Origin: Kappaphycus alvarezii
Lineage: Eukaryota > Rhodophyta > Florideophyceae > Gigartinales > Solieriaceae
NCBI GenBank assembly: GCA_002205965.3
Contig: NADL03000673.1
Coordinates: forward strand, 806,001 to 870,000
Direction: 5' to 3'
DNA: 64,000 nt
Positions 12,269 through 22,586 of the stretch are shown in pieces. The notes under the pieces are model-generated. The model saw nothing but the letters and a program-made list of their open reading frames with translations, did no database searches and was not told where the DNA came from. The position numbers and the translations under genes were made by a program. How positions within the stretch are numbered: the first letter of the stretch is position 1; every line of letters begins with the position of its first letter.

Positions 12269-13136
12269 CTAAACCTCCTGCGGTTGTTGAACCTCTACCC
12301 TGGCCGCCCCCCACAGGTGGCCTCTCCTCCCCAGGCGATTGTCCATTTGTGTATACTGGACCGCCTTCACTATCCTCCTCCAGGTCGCCATATCCCCCCG
12401 ACCTGGACTAACCTCTTCCTTGCAATGCCTCTCCCCGGGGCCTGCCAATGCGGCTATGAACCCCCTCATTCGCGGCAATCGAATCGGTAGCCAAGGTGAT
12501 GTGCAGAGGCTGGTTGTCCAGAGGCACCAAATTGTACCTCTTGATAGCCTCCAAGGCATCAGACATGACCTCGAAGACAACTTCAGCCTCGCACAAACTG
12601 TCACCAGGCATACGTCTTCAGAGTAGCCTTCCTCAACGGACCGACTGTCTCGAAGAGCTCCTTGATGTCCGTCTCGGTGACACCAGGATGCAAATTGGAG
12701 ACAGCGACCTTGACACCCTTTGCGGGCACTCCCACTACCCTCGGCGTCTTTGGCACAGCCAAGCGATCGTAACGGGACCACCATTTCCATTCTCCTTGCG
12801 GCGCTGGTTGCCATTGGAGAATGGCGAATCCGGAGAGGGATTAGCGTCTCGGTCAAGATCGTCAGATGAGATGGGATTGCGATTCTTGGCACGGAGACGG
12901 CGCTTCTGCGACTTTGTGATGAGGGCGCGCTTCTTGGCGGGCCCGAGCTTGGTTGGTTGGAGGGACGAGTTTTGGAAGGGTGGAGGCAGGGGGGATTGGA
13001 TTAGGGGCGGGGGTGGGATTGGAGGGTTGGGATTGCTTGCGGGAGAGTTTGGTGGCCTTGCGACGGGCGGCACGCTCGGCACGACGTTGGACTCGGGATT
13101 CTGGATGATGTCGTCGAGAGAGCGGTCGATGTTCAT
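12269..13136 (-). CDS. ALY/REF-type mRNA export adaptor
   Basis: ALY/REF (yeast Yra1) proteins join the TREX complex, are loaded by the helicase UAP56/DDX39B and hand mRNA to the export receptor in the nucleus. The ATG at 13,136 begins MNIDRSLDDIIQN, matching the N-terminal UAP56-binding motif (MxxSLDDII). A Pro/Asn-rich and then Arg/Lys-rich linker follows (KKRALITKSQKRRLRAKNRN). The RRM is recognisable: VKVAVSNLHPGVTETDIKEL, FETVGPLRKATL, then AEVVFEVMSDALEAIKRYN and VPLDNQPLHI, the usual ALY RRM pattern. The C terminus is Gly/Arg-rich and its exact end is unclear. Frame slips of one base occur near 12,773 (before YDRLAVPKTP) and near 12,610. A longer frame upstream to 13,847 is Ser/Pro low complexity and is not taken as coding. 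The gene diverges from another RRM gene starting near 14,487. Confidence 0.78.
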
Positions 13137-14486
13137 GATGGGAGGGGTTGATGTGGAAGGAGGAATGACTTGGTGGGAGGGTGGTGAGATGTGGTGGTAT
13201 GGAGGTGGGGGAAGGGGTGTTGGAGGGTGGGTTGAAAAGGTTGTGGAGTAGGTAGAGTGAGTGAAGGCTTTGTGGTGGTGAAGGAGGTCTGGCGAGGGCA
13301 ATGAGAGAGGGCGGGGGGTTCTTAGAGGGATGAATGGAGTGGTGGAATATTGTAAGCGAGAAGAAATGTGTGTATCGAGTGAGGAAAGGCGACAGATGAG
13401 AATTGGAGAGAAGGCGATGACGCGGTTGGTAGAGTGTGAGTAATGTCGATACGGTGGAAATCGAATGGTGGAGTATCTCTCCAAAATTTTGCAACGATGT
13501 GAGGTTGCCGACCGAATTATAAGCGTTTGCACAGTACAACTTTTTTTCACTTTGCCGGTGCAGCGTTGCGACGGAAAATTTTGTATTGCACAAATTACAA
13601 AGGAAATTGCAAAACTCAGAAAATTGAAAGAAAAACTTGGCGGAATGCATTTGAAATGGCGGGAAATGCACTCTGTACGTTTCGGTACCGACAGTCCTTC
13701 AAGGCAATTGATAATTGGCATGGCGCTACACTGCAGTATGTAGCCATTCACTCTGCTTTTCACACTGGGCATGCAAGGTCCTACAGTCACACCATCGCCT
13801 CCGTCGTCGAAGGAAGCCAAAAAAAAACAATAAAATTTCAAATACAATTACAAATATGGCCTCCAAATTAATTCAATCGCAATGCGTCACTGTTGCCCTC
13901 CTGCTCTCTCCTAACAGTCCAACCGACGTCCTGCTTCATCCTCTAATGTTGATATGAAAATTATTTTTCAAAAAAGGAGGGCTATTTTCCAGAAAATTCG
14001 CCTTTTTGACAACCCACGTGTGTCGAAACGGACACAAGGCGTTACACGTCCAAGGCTGCCAAGGTCCCTGCTCCACCTCAACGAAAGAAAAAATATAGCA
14101 AAATATTTCAATCAAGCAACCCTCGGCGTCTGCCACATGCCCTGCGCACCAACCAAAAAAACGCCCGTCGACCACAATCATTTTTTTTCCTTTCACGAAA
14201 AATATCCATGCCATATTTGAAATATCCCACCCTGTTTTCCATTTTCTTGGCCACCTATCTATAAACCAGCATCGTCCGACCAGGTACATTCCTCTTTTTC
14301 AACGAAACAAAACTGTAATACAAACCACAACAAACCCTCTCCAATTCTCCTTCCCCTCCCTCCCTCCCGCCCCCAGCTACTCACATTCCATCTGCCACCA
14401 GTCGCCCACCCTTCCAATCCAACCCAACCTCACTTCACTTCCCACTCTCCTCCCACCTAAATCACCTCTACCATGGAACACACGCC
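13137..14486. promoter_or_regulatory. Divergent intergenic region between two RRM genes
   Basis: About 1.35 kb separates the starts of the leftward ALY/REF gene and the rightward RRM gene. The part nearest the ALY start is a purine-rich GGTGG/GGAGG tract on the plus strand, which is pyrimidine-rich on the ALY sense strand, a composition common in 5' untranslated regions. A C/T-rich tract with CCCTCCCTCC precedes the rightward gene at about 14,340-14,460. No TATA box could be defined with confidence. Confidence 0.45.
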
Positions 14487-15342
14487 TTGATGTCCGACGG
14501 TGCAAACCCGCCCGCCACCGACGCCGGTCTCAACCCAAACCTCCAACCGACCCCTACCCAGGATACTCCGACGACGTCCCATGTCGTACGAGATCCGAAG
14601 ACCGGCGCCACCAAATTCGTCCACGGACCCAACGACACCCGAGTCGGCCCCACCACCGTCCGTTCCCGTAATGATTGCGTCGACTTTGATGAACATTCCG
14701 CCGACCGTGCCCCGTCGTTCGTGTCGTCAGTGGATACCGTGGCAAGCAAATTGTCGTTCGTGATCCGGGCCGCGTCCGGTTCCGGCTCCGGGAGGTCCTC
14801 CTATGGGTGGCGCTTTGGGTGTTAGGGATGGGGGGTTCAGAAGGCAAGTTATTATGATAGGGGGCGGTGAGGAGTCCGGGCTATTCTCGGAGAGGTATGA
14901 TGATCGGAGGAGAGATGGAAGGGTTTGGTACGAGGATGATGCTGATGATGATGACAGGAGGCTGTATGCAAGAGGGAAGAATGACTTTTCTCAGAGGGGA
15001 AGGGAGAGAGAGTATGACATGAGGGGGGCGGATTATCCTGACAGGTACCAAGAGAGGGACTATTACCGCGGCGATGGCGTTCACTCTCATGAGGACTTAA
15101 CTGGAAAGGTGGTGTATGTCGACAATTTGAGTGATGATGTCACACCACAGGACTGGCTGATTTGTTTGGAATGGTTGGTGCCGTCAAAGAGTTGCGTTGT
15201 TGTACGATCGGCAAGGGAATCCGAATGGTAGTGCCGATATTGTCTTTCAGAGGAGGGCTGATGCGAGGAGGCTGTCAAGAGTTTGGATAACGTCCCGCTG
15301 AACAATCGTCCGATGAAGTTGAGCATGGGAAATGGATTGTAG
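14487..15342 (+). CDS. ALY/REF-like single-RRM protein
   Basis: The N-terminal 110 codons from ATG 14,487 are Pro/Thr/Asp-rich and unrecognised. A charged central segment follows (about 14,860-15,080) with many Arg, Asp and Tyr residues (RYDDRRRDGR, RYQERDYYRG). A C-terminal RRM begins LTGKVVYVDNLSDDVTPQD and continues in a shifted frame as LFGMVGAVKEL, YDRQGNPNGSADIVFQRRAD and NVPLNNRPMKLSMGNGL before a stop at 15,340-15,342. The pattern GSADIVF...ADA...NVPLNNRPM is typical of ALY/REF RRMs. Unlike classical ALY, the RRM lies at the extreme C terminus and no UAP56-binding motif is seen at the N terminus. Frame slips of one base occur around 14,780-14,830, 15,150, 15,205 and 15,270. Its role in mRNA export is inferred from the domain only. 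Confidence 0.62.
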
Positions 15343-16760
15343 GATACGTCGACAGCGATCCTTGCTTCCTAGAGCGTTGGGTACTTGGGTTTTCAAGTCA
15401 GGTCGGCATAATCGACCTGGCTTCGAGGAGCGGGGGTGGTGGCCATTTGTTATGTGTCTAGTTGTGTGTGCTTTGTTGTTTTGTTTGCTGCATGGTGTTG
15501 AAGGATAGGCTTGTTGACGTGATGTCCTGGTAGCTAGTATGAGCGGCGAAGGGCGGCTGCATGCTGCTTTGTTAGGTTGTGAAAGGGAGGATGTGTTGTG
15601 GCGGAGGGGGTGAATGGTCGCGGTAAAGTGGGGTCTGGGACATGGGGGCTATGAGTAGGATGAGTGTTTGTTGTTTCTTGGCTCTTGCTTCTTCGAGCCA
15701 ACTCTTACACAAGGATGTAGGTGTCGGTAGTTGGGTTTATTGCTGTGGTTAGACAATTTTTCTTGTGTGTGTGGTGGGCTAGGTTGAAACAAGAAAGTGG
15801 CCAGTGTTGAGTCAATGAGGTCTGTGGTTGCGTAGGAAGGCCCTAGACGACTTTACGCTCTGCGGGTATGGCACAGTGTGAGCATGGGGAACCGCGGGAC
15901 TGTAGTGCGCCTGTTTCTCGCGTAAACGTGCTGAGGGCGCTGCACAGTTTCCGAGCTTGCAGTCAGGAATATGCTGCAAAAGTCGCAAAGTACTACCAGT
16001 TTATGCAACTATGACTGCAGCATTGGGTGCATAATCCAAAGATAGACTCGTTTCCGTAGAGTACGACCCGTATGCCTGGTCCAAATCGCCCATCATTTCA
16101 TGCCATAGGAACAATACTGACCGCAAGAACGTGCTATCTTTCTCGCGGCTAGACTTGGCCTTGCGCCATGAACTGTTCTATTGCAACGCAAAAGTTTTGG
16201 TGGGCATCTCTGGCTCATACACAAGCTGCATTCCCGTGAAGTGTGGCCGCACTATATCAGGACGTCCTGACAATTTCTCTCGCAAATAGAACGAAGGGGA
16301 GGTAACATATGTGGCATAGTACGTTGCTTGGCTTTAAACGTTGGTCGCGGCGTCATATCATATGCAAAGCACCCTCTTATGCGGCTATCTTTCTCTCCGA
16401 GAATTTCAGATAAACTCGAGACAGAGGGGAGCCCCGACTGGCAGCAAGAAGGCGCAATGTAGAGTTGTTACTGAAAATGGTTGCAATGAGTTGTATTCTT
16501 TGTAAACATACGCACTGCTGAGGACTTGCAATCCAAACAGTGCCCAGCAGTGAGGGAGATGCGCACTAACCGCTGGCCGCGGAACTGGTTTCGGCGTCCC
16601 TCACGAAACCGAGTGACAGCATAGTTCGGTGTTATCACTGCCCGTGCATAAAAGGAATCGGTGAACATTTCCGTACTCCTGTCAAAACTCATTTCACTTT
16701 ACCATTACCTCTGTCTGCAGCTCCATGCTACATCCGTTCAACTTTGCAACATGGGATCTT
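15343..16760. other. Intergenic, no supported gene
   Basis: The left part (15,343-15,900) is TTG- and GTG-rich with no frame above 60 codons and is probably 3' flank of the RRM gene. A 74-codon minus-strand frame at 16,468-16,692 (MSFDRSTEMFTDSFYARAVI) could be a small gene but has no recognisable motif. No RNA gene was identified. Confidence 0.4.
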
Positions 16761-17859
16761 CTAGTACTGTTGTGGCGGGAAACCACCACCCTGGCTACTA
16801 GATGCCGGCATATCCCAACTCTGATCATCGGTAGGCACTATCGGCCCAGAGGGATCCGCCATCTCTGCGGGGGCCGTAGGCTCCCCCCAATTTTCCACCT
16901 GCGCCGACGGCGTAGCGGAAGGATCCCATTCGCCAGGCGCAGCTGGTGCTGCTCCCCAATCCGCATCTTGGGCGGCAGGGTCACCAAAGGCCGCTGCATC
17001 AGGCATCGGCGTTGCATCGTAAGCTGTTGGCGCGACCGGCTCAACGGCAGGTACCGCCGCGACGGCAGCCTCTTCAGCCTTGTCCAACTCCTCCGGATCT
17101 CTGTAGAAGAAGAGATCAACCATGACATCCCAGGCGGTCGACCGGCTGATAGTTCCCCGAAGATATAAAACCTCACGAGCGAGAAGCCACCAGAGGAGCG
17201 CTATGGAATGTTTGGCCTTGTTGTTGGCCGGGATAGCAATATCGATATAGCGCAGCGGAGAGTCCGTGTCGCAAAAGGCAATTGTGGGAATGTTACAATA
17301 CGACGCCTCTGTAATGGCTTGTGCATCGGTACGTGGATCAGTGACGACGAGCAGACGCGGCTCCTGGAACTTCTTCTGGATCTGGTTGGTAAGTTGACCT
17401 GGAGTCCATCGTCCGGCAATGGCATGAGCACCAGTGTAATGGGAAAACTTGAGGACTGCGCGCTGACCATACGGACGGGCAGAGACGGCAACCACGTCGG
17501 CTGGGTTTTCGATCGCGGCAATGACGCGGGCAGCAAGCATGATCTTGTCATAGGTTGTAGCGATGTTGATCAAATGAACACCTGCTCGTCCATGACGATT
17601 TGGATGAAGTCGAAAGGAGTATTGGGATAACGGTCAGCAGGTGATTTCGAGCATGATGTCATTCAGTTATTCAGTCGTCCAGTATTGTCGGGACAGTTGC
17701 AGCACAGGTGAAGAGAAGGCGATACTTACCATCAAAGCGGCGCTTGAAGACGTACGGTTCCATGAGGACATCGCAATTTTTCGTGCCCAGGTGAGTGTTG
17801 CACTTGAGCATTTTGGAGATGTCTTCCTCCCGGGGAGTAATCTCTGTGGAGGCCACCAT
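16761..17859 (-). CDS. RPSA: 40S ribosomal protein SA (uS2)
   Basis: This is a structural component of the small ribosomal subunit head, bacterial S2 family. Exon 1 (17,859-17,730) encodes [20 protein letters not shown]...FKRRFD; a GT-AG intron (17,729-17,582, 148 bases) splits a Gly codon; exon 2 (17,581-16,761) continues [13 protein letters not shown]. The total is 316 codons plus stop, a normal length. Conserved signatures are [48 protein letters not shown] and [20 protein letters not shown]. The acidic C-terminal tail contains Trp-bearing repeats (DADWG, GEWDPS, VENWGE, DQSWD), comparable to the animal and plant tails. The frame is completely clean, which is useful as a control for the frame slips in neighbouring genes. 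It diverges from eIF3g, which starts 613 bases away. Confidence 0.97.
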
Positions 17860-18472
17860 GATTGAACCTGCTGTTGAGGTTTAGGTTCGGGAGAAGGTGT
17901 TTGATATCGGAGTCTTCAAAGGGATGTGACGCTGTGCCCAGTGCCTGGTAGAGACTCCTGTGGGGACAAAGGGATATTTGGACGAATTTGTTCTAACCCC
18001 TTGTCGGTTGCTCGAGCATCGGATTGATTCACTATGAATGTGAGTGCGGTGTGGCATCCAACTGCACGAAACGGTGCGGCGGGGCGAGACGCCGTCGATA
18101 ACAGCGACGTGTACAGAGGATCAAAATTTGTTCATTTTTCCCCAGAATATTATTGAAAAAAAGGTATCCAAGAGATGTTAGGCATCTAGTTTTGCCACTA
18201 AATTTGTAATTACTAATTGCTCTTATCAATTGAATCCATTCCGGCATGCCCAATAAAATTACCACTGTAATTGGAGTCGCTTAAAAGTGAAGGTCAACGC
18301 GTACAGTACACGGTGACTTGCGCAGGTGGCCGCCGGTCGGCAACATTTAACTATTGGACGTTCTTGAGTTTCCATCCCTCCCAAACACCACTGAACTACC
18401 TCAAGTCCCCTCAGATAGACAGTAGTCGAAGGAAGCGAGGCTCTGTAACCATATCCTGCTGTCCATCAAGCG
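17860..18472. promoter_or_regulatory. Shared upstream region of RPSA and eIF3g
   Basis: The 613 bases between the two start codons must hold both promoters. It contains an AT-rich middle (about 18,120-18,220, including a run of seven A) and is otherwise of mixed composition. No classical TATA box is obvious at the expected distance for either gene. Shared control of two translation genes is inference. Confidence 0.45.
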
Positions 18473-19402
18473 ATGGCAAGCGCTGACATACTCTCTGGAG
18501 CCGGTGGGCTTTCCGGCGACTGGGGCGATGAGGTCGACTATCCTCTGTCGGATGGCATTCCTCCTCAAGAGGTGATCCAGAATGATGACGGCACCAAAAC
18601 CGTCATCGACTACGGAATGTCAGAGGAAGGCTACCTGTCGAAAACTGTGTCCGTTATTCGCGTTGAGAAGGTCACTAAGACGGTTTCAAAATCCGTTGCC
18701 GCTCGCAAGGGGTGGGCCAAATTTGGCGACTGTGCTGGAAAACCAGCGGGACTGGAGAAGGGTATTTCTACTGTATCCATCGATGAAATCAATATTGAAT
18801 GGGTTGACCATGATGATGGGAATGAGGAAGAGGAGGAAGAGGCTAACTTTGCGGAGATGGCAGCGCGTGATATTCAGAGTCGGTTGAAGATTGAGCGGTT
18901 CCGACGACGACAGGAGGAACGGAAACTTGGGGTGGCCAATTGGGCACAGATGATGTCGATGGAAGCTGCGGCGAAGAATCCGAGTGCTGCACCTGCGCCG
19001 GGACTACGTGCTGGAGATACAGGACAGGGTGGTGGCGGAAGCAAGTATGTGCCGCCGAGTAAGAGAGGCGGTGCGGCGACTTCGGCTGGGGAGAGCATGT
19101 ATTCGAGGGATGATTCGGCAACAGTGCGAATTAGTAACGTGAGCCGCAATACAGAAGAGGCGGACTTGGAGGAGTTGTGTAAGGTGTTTGGTCCGATTCG
19201 AAGGATCTTTCTCAGTAGGGATCGGGAGACCGGGGAGAGCAAGGGCTTTGCCTTTGTCGCGTTTGACAATGTTACGTCTGCTGCAAAGTGCATCGAGAGA
19301 CTGGATGGGTACGGTTACGATCATCTCATCTTGAGTGTGGAATGGTCAAAGCCGAAGGAACCGAGGGATAATGACGGAGCCAGAAATTCATTCCGGCGCT
19401 AA
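18473..19402 (+). CDS. EIF3G: Translation initiation factor eIF3 subunit G
   Basis: eIF3g is an RNA-binding subunit of the eIF3 complex that helps scanning and ribosome recruitment in the cytoplasm. The single-exon frame gives 309 residues, close to the human 320. The N-terminal domain (residues 10-140) contains the expected WGDEVDYP start, VIDYGMSEEGYLSKTVSVIRVEKVTK and RKGWAKFGD. A charged linker with EEEEEEANFAE follows, then a Gly-rich spacer with GGGSKYVPPSKRGG. The C-terminal RRM (about 215-295) has RNP2 TVRISNV and RNP1 KGFAFVAF, ending VEWSKPKEP. The start has the typical MAS context and the frame is uninterrupted. Identification is firm. Confidence 0.97.
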   Translation: MASADILSGAGGLSGDWGDEVDYPLSDGIPPQEVIQNDDGTKTVIDYGMSEEGYLSKTVSVIRVEKVTKTVSKSVAARKGWAKFGDCAGKPAGLEKGISTVSIDEINIEWVDHDDGNEEEEEEANFAEMAARDIQSRLKIERFRRRQEERKLGVANWAQMMSMEAAAKNPSAAPAPGLRAGDTGQGGGGSKYVPPSKRGGAATSAGESMYSRDDSATVRISNVSRNTEEADLEELCKVFGPIRRIFLSRDRETGESKGFAFVAFDNVTSAAKCIERLDGYGYDHLILSVEWSKPKEPRDNDGARNSFRR

Positions 19403-19736
19403 TTTGAAGGCAGCCATAGGATATTGTAAAGCGTTGCGAGTAAAAGTTTGCGATGTTAAAGAGTGGGCCAGAGCGGATGCAGTTTGTTTTACGCAAAGGG
19501 TTGTTTGCACGACCAAGAATTGCTGGTTGACTGCTGCTGTACAGCTCCAAAAGTTCATTATCAAGAAGGGTTGAGACAATACGCCGGTGTGTCGCAGCCG
19601 TCCATGTATGAGCCTCCCCCCGAAACACCCCGTCACAGCTGCTAGTCCCGTTGGCGCCAGACAGGTTTGGTCCCACAACTTTGCGCGCGGATCCTCATAT
19701 CACTCAGAGCCGCCCCCCTTACGTTGCCTAACTGGA
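19403..19736. other. Intergenic between convergent eIF3g and NDUFA8
   Basis: These 334 bases hold the 3' ends of both genes. Short frames here (79 codons plus, 96 and 116 codons minus) overlap and have no recognisable motif. No polyadenylation signal could be fixed with confidence. Confidence 0.45.
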
Positions 19737-20064
19737 TCACGGAGTTGAACTAGCAGAAGTCATTCCCTTAGCTTGGGTGCGACAAGCAACAAAATCATTC
19801 TCCTCCTTCCGACAACGTTCGAACATGTATTCCTCTGAAATCTGGGAGTCGATACACGAGGCGTACTTTTGAAAAGTCCTTTCACATGTCTCCATTGCCG
19901 ATTTCAGTACACCTAGGGCGCATTGTTGGACTTCGGCACCCTTGTCCAAACAGGCGGTAGGATCATTGTCCCTGGCTTTGCATTTGAGGAAGTCGCGATT
20001 CTGGGATTCGCAGGTGGTGCCGATCTCCTTGGCGGCGGGCGTAGAGAACGGAGGAGGTGGCCAT
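19737..20064 (-). CDS. NDUFA8: Mitochondrial complex I subunit NDUFA8 (PGIV)
   Basis: NDUFA8 is an accessory subunit of NADH:ubiquinone oxidoreductase on the intermembrane-space side, folded by the Mia40 disulfide relay. The diagnostic feature is four C-x9-C motifs: CESQNRDFLKC, CLDKGAEVQQC, CERTFQKYASC and CRKEENDFVAC, exactly the number and spacing expected. The start MATSSVL at 20,064 fits the N terminus of the family (human ...NVSSAVLKAAA). One base slips between SSVL and TPAAKEIGTTC near 20,040; from there to the stop at 19,737 the frame is clean. At about 105 residues it lacks the longer C-terminal tail of animal proteins. It is convergent with eIF3g. Confidence 0.9.
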
Positions 20065-20226
20065 GGATGCGAATGGTGCGTCTTTTTCGTGAGGGATATG
20101 CTGCGGGTGGCGAGATGATAAGGGGAGCTGTGGGTGAGGACTGCGCCATCGCACTATTGGGCATTAGGTATTTGGGATTCGGGTCATCTGTAAATTGGTC
20201 TTACAGTAATGTGCTGACTATTTATT

Positions 20227-20243
20227 CTACTGTACAGTACAGT
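20227..20243. repeat. GTAC-palindrome cluster 2
   Basis: A 17-base run CTACTGTACAGTACAGT lies in the short gap between NDUFA8 and PPCS. It has the same core as the other clusters. Confidence 0.6.
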
Positions 20244-20374
20244 TATTGCCGTGTTGAATGGTATCGTTGCATCAGATCCTTGATCACTGGTCAGGCGATC
20301 AAGCAAAGGTGTGCAACCAGCCAGCTCTTGATCCTTCGCTGTGATTACTGACCAATGCCTTTCGGAAGGCCAAA

Positions 20375-21402
20375 ATGAATTGCTTTGACAAACTTCTTTA
20401 CGACGAATTCACGCGATGCAGCGAGCCATACACAAGCGACGCATTTGAAAAGCTGCTACAAGCAAACACCTGCTTCGATCCCATTGCTCTCGACAAGTTT
20501 ATCCGAAACGCGGCGTTGACAACCACGCGATTGGTAGTATTAACCTCAGGGGGTACAACGGCACCTTTAGAGAGGTCAACAGTCCGCTTTATTGACAACT
20601 TTAGCACCGGAACCCGCGGTGCCAAATCAGCGGAAAGTTTTTTGATGCACGACGTTGAGGATGAACAATACCATGTCATTTTCATGCACCGCGCAGGCTC
20701 CGCCATGCCCTTCACCAGCAACATTGATATCGGAACTCTGGCCAAGTTCTCTTCCGTTCAAAAATGGTGAAGCTATTGTACGGGAAAAGGCGTTTGCAAC
20801 AGCACTTACTCTCTTAACACATCGAAGGATAGACTATTGTTCATCCCTTATACTACTATAAGCGATTACTTGCTCACTCTTCGCGCGTTAGCGGTCCATG
20901 CGCGTGGAATGTCCAAGTCTGTTATGCTCTTTCTCGCCGCTGCCGTGTCTGATTTTCACGTCCCCTACAGGAACCTCCCCACACACAAGATTCAGTCGGG
21001 GAGAGACGATTTATCATTAACCTTGCGGAGGGTCCCAAAAATGCTAGGAGCCATCTGCCAGCAATGGATGCCCGAGGCGTTTACAGTTTCCTTCAAGGTA
21101 TGTTCAATTTAGATCCATTTCTTAGGAAAGATGACTTCCTGGCGTTGATGTCATTCAATGTATCTCAAGGCTAACCACGCACCTCTCAAACTATGGCAAC
21201 GGGTGCAAAGTTGGAGACAAACCCAGACTTGTTGAACCAAAAGATGAAGGCAGCCATGGAAAAGTACTCTGTAGATGCGGTTGTGGGAAACATTCTTGAA
21301 ACACGTTACGATGTAGTGACAATTCATAGTGTGATGGGCACGGAGATTATTCGCAGGTCAAAAGGTGGAAAAGACATTGAACACGACCTTTTTCTAGGTT
21401 GA
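20375..21402 (+). CDS. PPCS: Phosphopantothenate-cysteine ligase (PPCS)
   Basis: PPCS joins 4'-phosphopantothenate to cysteine, the second step from pantothenate to coenzyme A. The first exon shows [27 protein letters not shown] and [11 protein letters not shown] (nucleotide-binding core and dimer contact). After a stretch of unclear frame (about 20,760-20,820) it resumes as [31 protein letters not shown] and HKIQSG, the substrate-binding region, through FTVSFK. A GT-AG intron at 21,098-21,210 (113 bases) joins it to [19 protein letters not shown] and [13 protein letters not shown], giving the FKLETNP signature of the family. Two one-base slips bracket 20,762-20,815. The frame ends HDLFLG, shorter than the human C terminus. 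The enzyme is convergent with SLD5, with 75 bases between stop codons. Confidence 0.92.
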
Positions 21403-21477
21403 TTGGATATCACAGCCAGTTCATGGCAGCCAAGTGTGGATCTCGGCAAACATAAATGGGACTCAGATCGAAAGCGT

Positions 21478-22056
21478 TCATATGAGCTCCACGTTTTCAT
21501 CGAGCAGAAGCTTCTGAATAGACCTGTAACGAATGCACACAATGTCACCCTTTTCAAGATCAAGGGTCTCATCATTAGCCTCCTCGCCAACGGCGTAACT
21601 GCCGACAGAGTTTTTCACTCGGCAAAACACAAATTGATCTAGATTTGGACCTGCTGATGGATCCGTGTTTCCGTCCTTGTCCAATACCTGCACTTTGTGT
21701 GGCAACATATGCAAAAAGGATTTCTTAAAGTGCTCATCAACAAGGTCCATGTATCCAACGGCAAATTTCTGTTCCGCTTCGGACAAGTGGTCGTACGTGC
21801 CGGAATCTTTGAATATGTAGAGAATGCAGCCTTCGATCTTTTGGATTCTGACTCGGAAATAGTCGCGGAGCAAGTAGTTGATACGATCGATTTCCATTCG
21901 TTTCAACTGGAGTTGAAATGAGTGTGCATCGACGTTTTGATCCTCTTCCTCGTCAACTAGGTCAATTTGTTGATTTACTAGAGACCGCACTAAATCGACG
22001 GTCTCTCCTTGCGAGGGCAAAATTTCCGGGCTAAAGCGCTCGTTTAAGGATAGCAT
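21478..22056 (-). CDS. SLD5: GINS complex subunit SLD5
   Basis: SLD5 (GINS4) is one of the four GINS subunits that bind MCM2-7 and Cdc45 to form the replicative CMG helicase in the nucleus. The 192-codon frame shows NERFSPEILPSQ near the start, the family core RMEIDRINYLLRDYFRVRIQ followed by KIE, then DLVDEHFKKSFLHMLP, and the C-terminal B-domain DLDQFVFCRV-like stretch (LDQFVFCRVKNSVGSY) with DLEKGDIVCIRYRSIQKLL and final NVELI. The typical LI end and length support a near-complete gene. The true start may be farther upstream: a Ser/Glu-rich minus frame from ATG 22,209 (MSTTHNDSEEQPRFSFG) ends just before the core and may be a first exon or be joined by a slip. It is convergent with PPCS. 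Confidence 0.92.
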   Translation of the reverse strand: MLSLNERFSPEILPSQGETVDLVRSLVNQQIDLVDEEEDQNVDAHSFQLQLKRMEIDRINYLLRDYFRVRIQKIEGCILYIFKDSGTYDHLSEAEQKFAVGYMDLVDEHFKKSFLHMLPHKVQVLDKDGNTDPSAGPNLDQFVFCRVKNSVGSYAVGEEANDETLDLEKGDIVCIRYRSIQKLLLDENVELI

Positions 22057-22586
22057 ACGGAGGGAATCCAGGCATCAATATTACCGGCCGTTAATCATCT
22101 GGATGGGTGGCCAATAATCGGGACTCTGACACTGGTTGGCGACCCGGTTCATCGTAAGGGCCATTGAACCAAAAGAGAAGCGCGGTTGCTCTTCTGAGTC
22201 ATTGTGGGTGGTAGACATAGTGCAGAGTAGCTAGTCAGAGAGAAGATGGGCGAAGGCACAAGCAGGGATTGTGAAAGTGACGCTGGCGTAGAGAAGGACA
22301 ATAGCTGATGCATCGTGCTGCGCTGGATGACTGCTTGCAAATTCGGAAAGTGGCTTGAAAAGGCAAATAGCGCTAGGTGGATTTCCCGCCAATTTTGACC
22401 ATGTGCCATGTGTATGCATTTGATTTGGTGTATCCAATTTGTGTAATTAAAGCATAGGCCATTCGACAGAACGGCTTTGCGATGCACTTCCAAGTTGAAC
22501 TTGGTTGCGGTCTTTCGACGCCATTGAGGCACAGTTCTCCATACTCTTTCCGCCGTCCTAAAGCGAACCTCTCCGCACTTTGCAAC

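Noticed and set aside
12735-13251. Plus-strand Gly-rich frame (12,496-13,251) as a separate glycine-rich protein
   Set aside because: It is the antisense of the ALY/REF Pro-rich linker and 5' region.
13137-13847. Upstream extension of the ALY/REF frame to a 370-codon protein
   Set aside because: The extension is Ser/Pro/His low complexity, and the family start motif MNIDRSLDDII begins at 13,136, so the extension is probably 5' untranslated sequence.
16468-16692. 74-codon minus-strand frame as a gene next to RPSA
   Set aside because: It has no recognisable motif and is not longer than random frames nearby.
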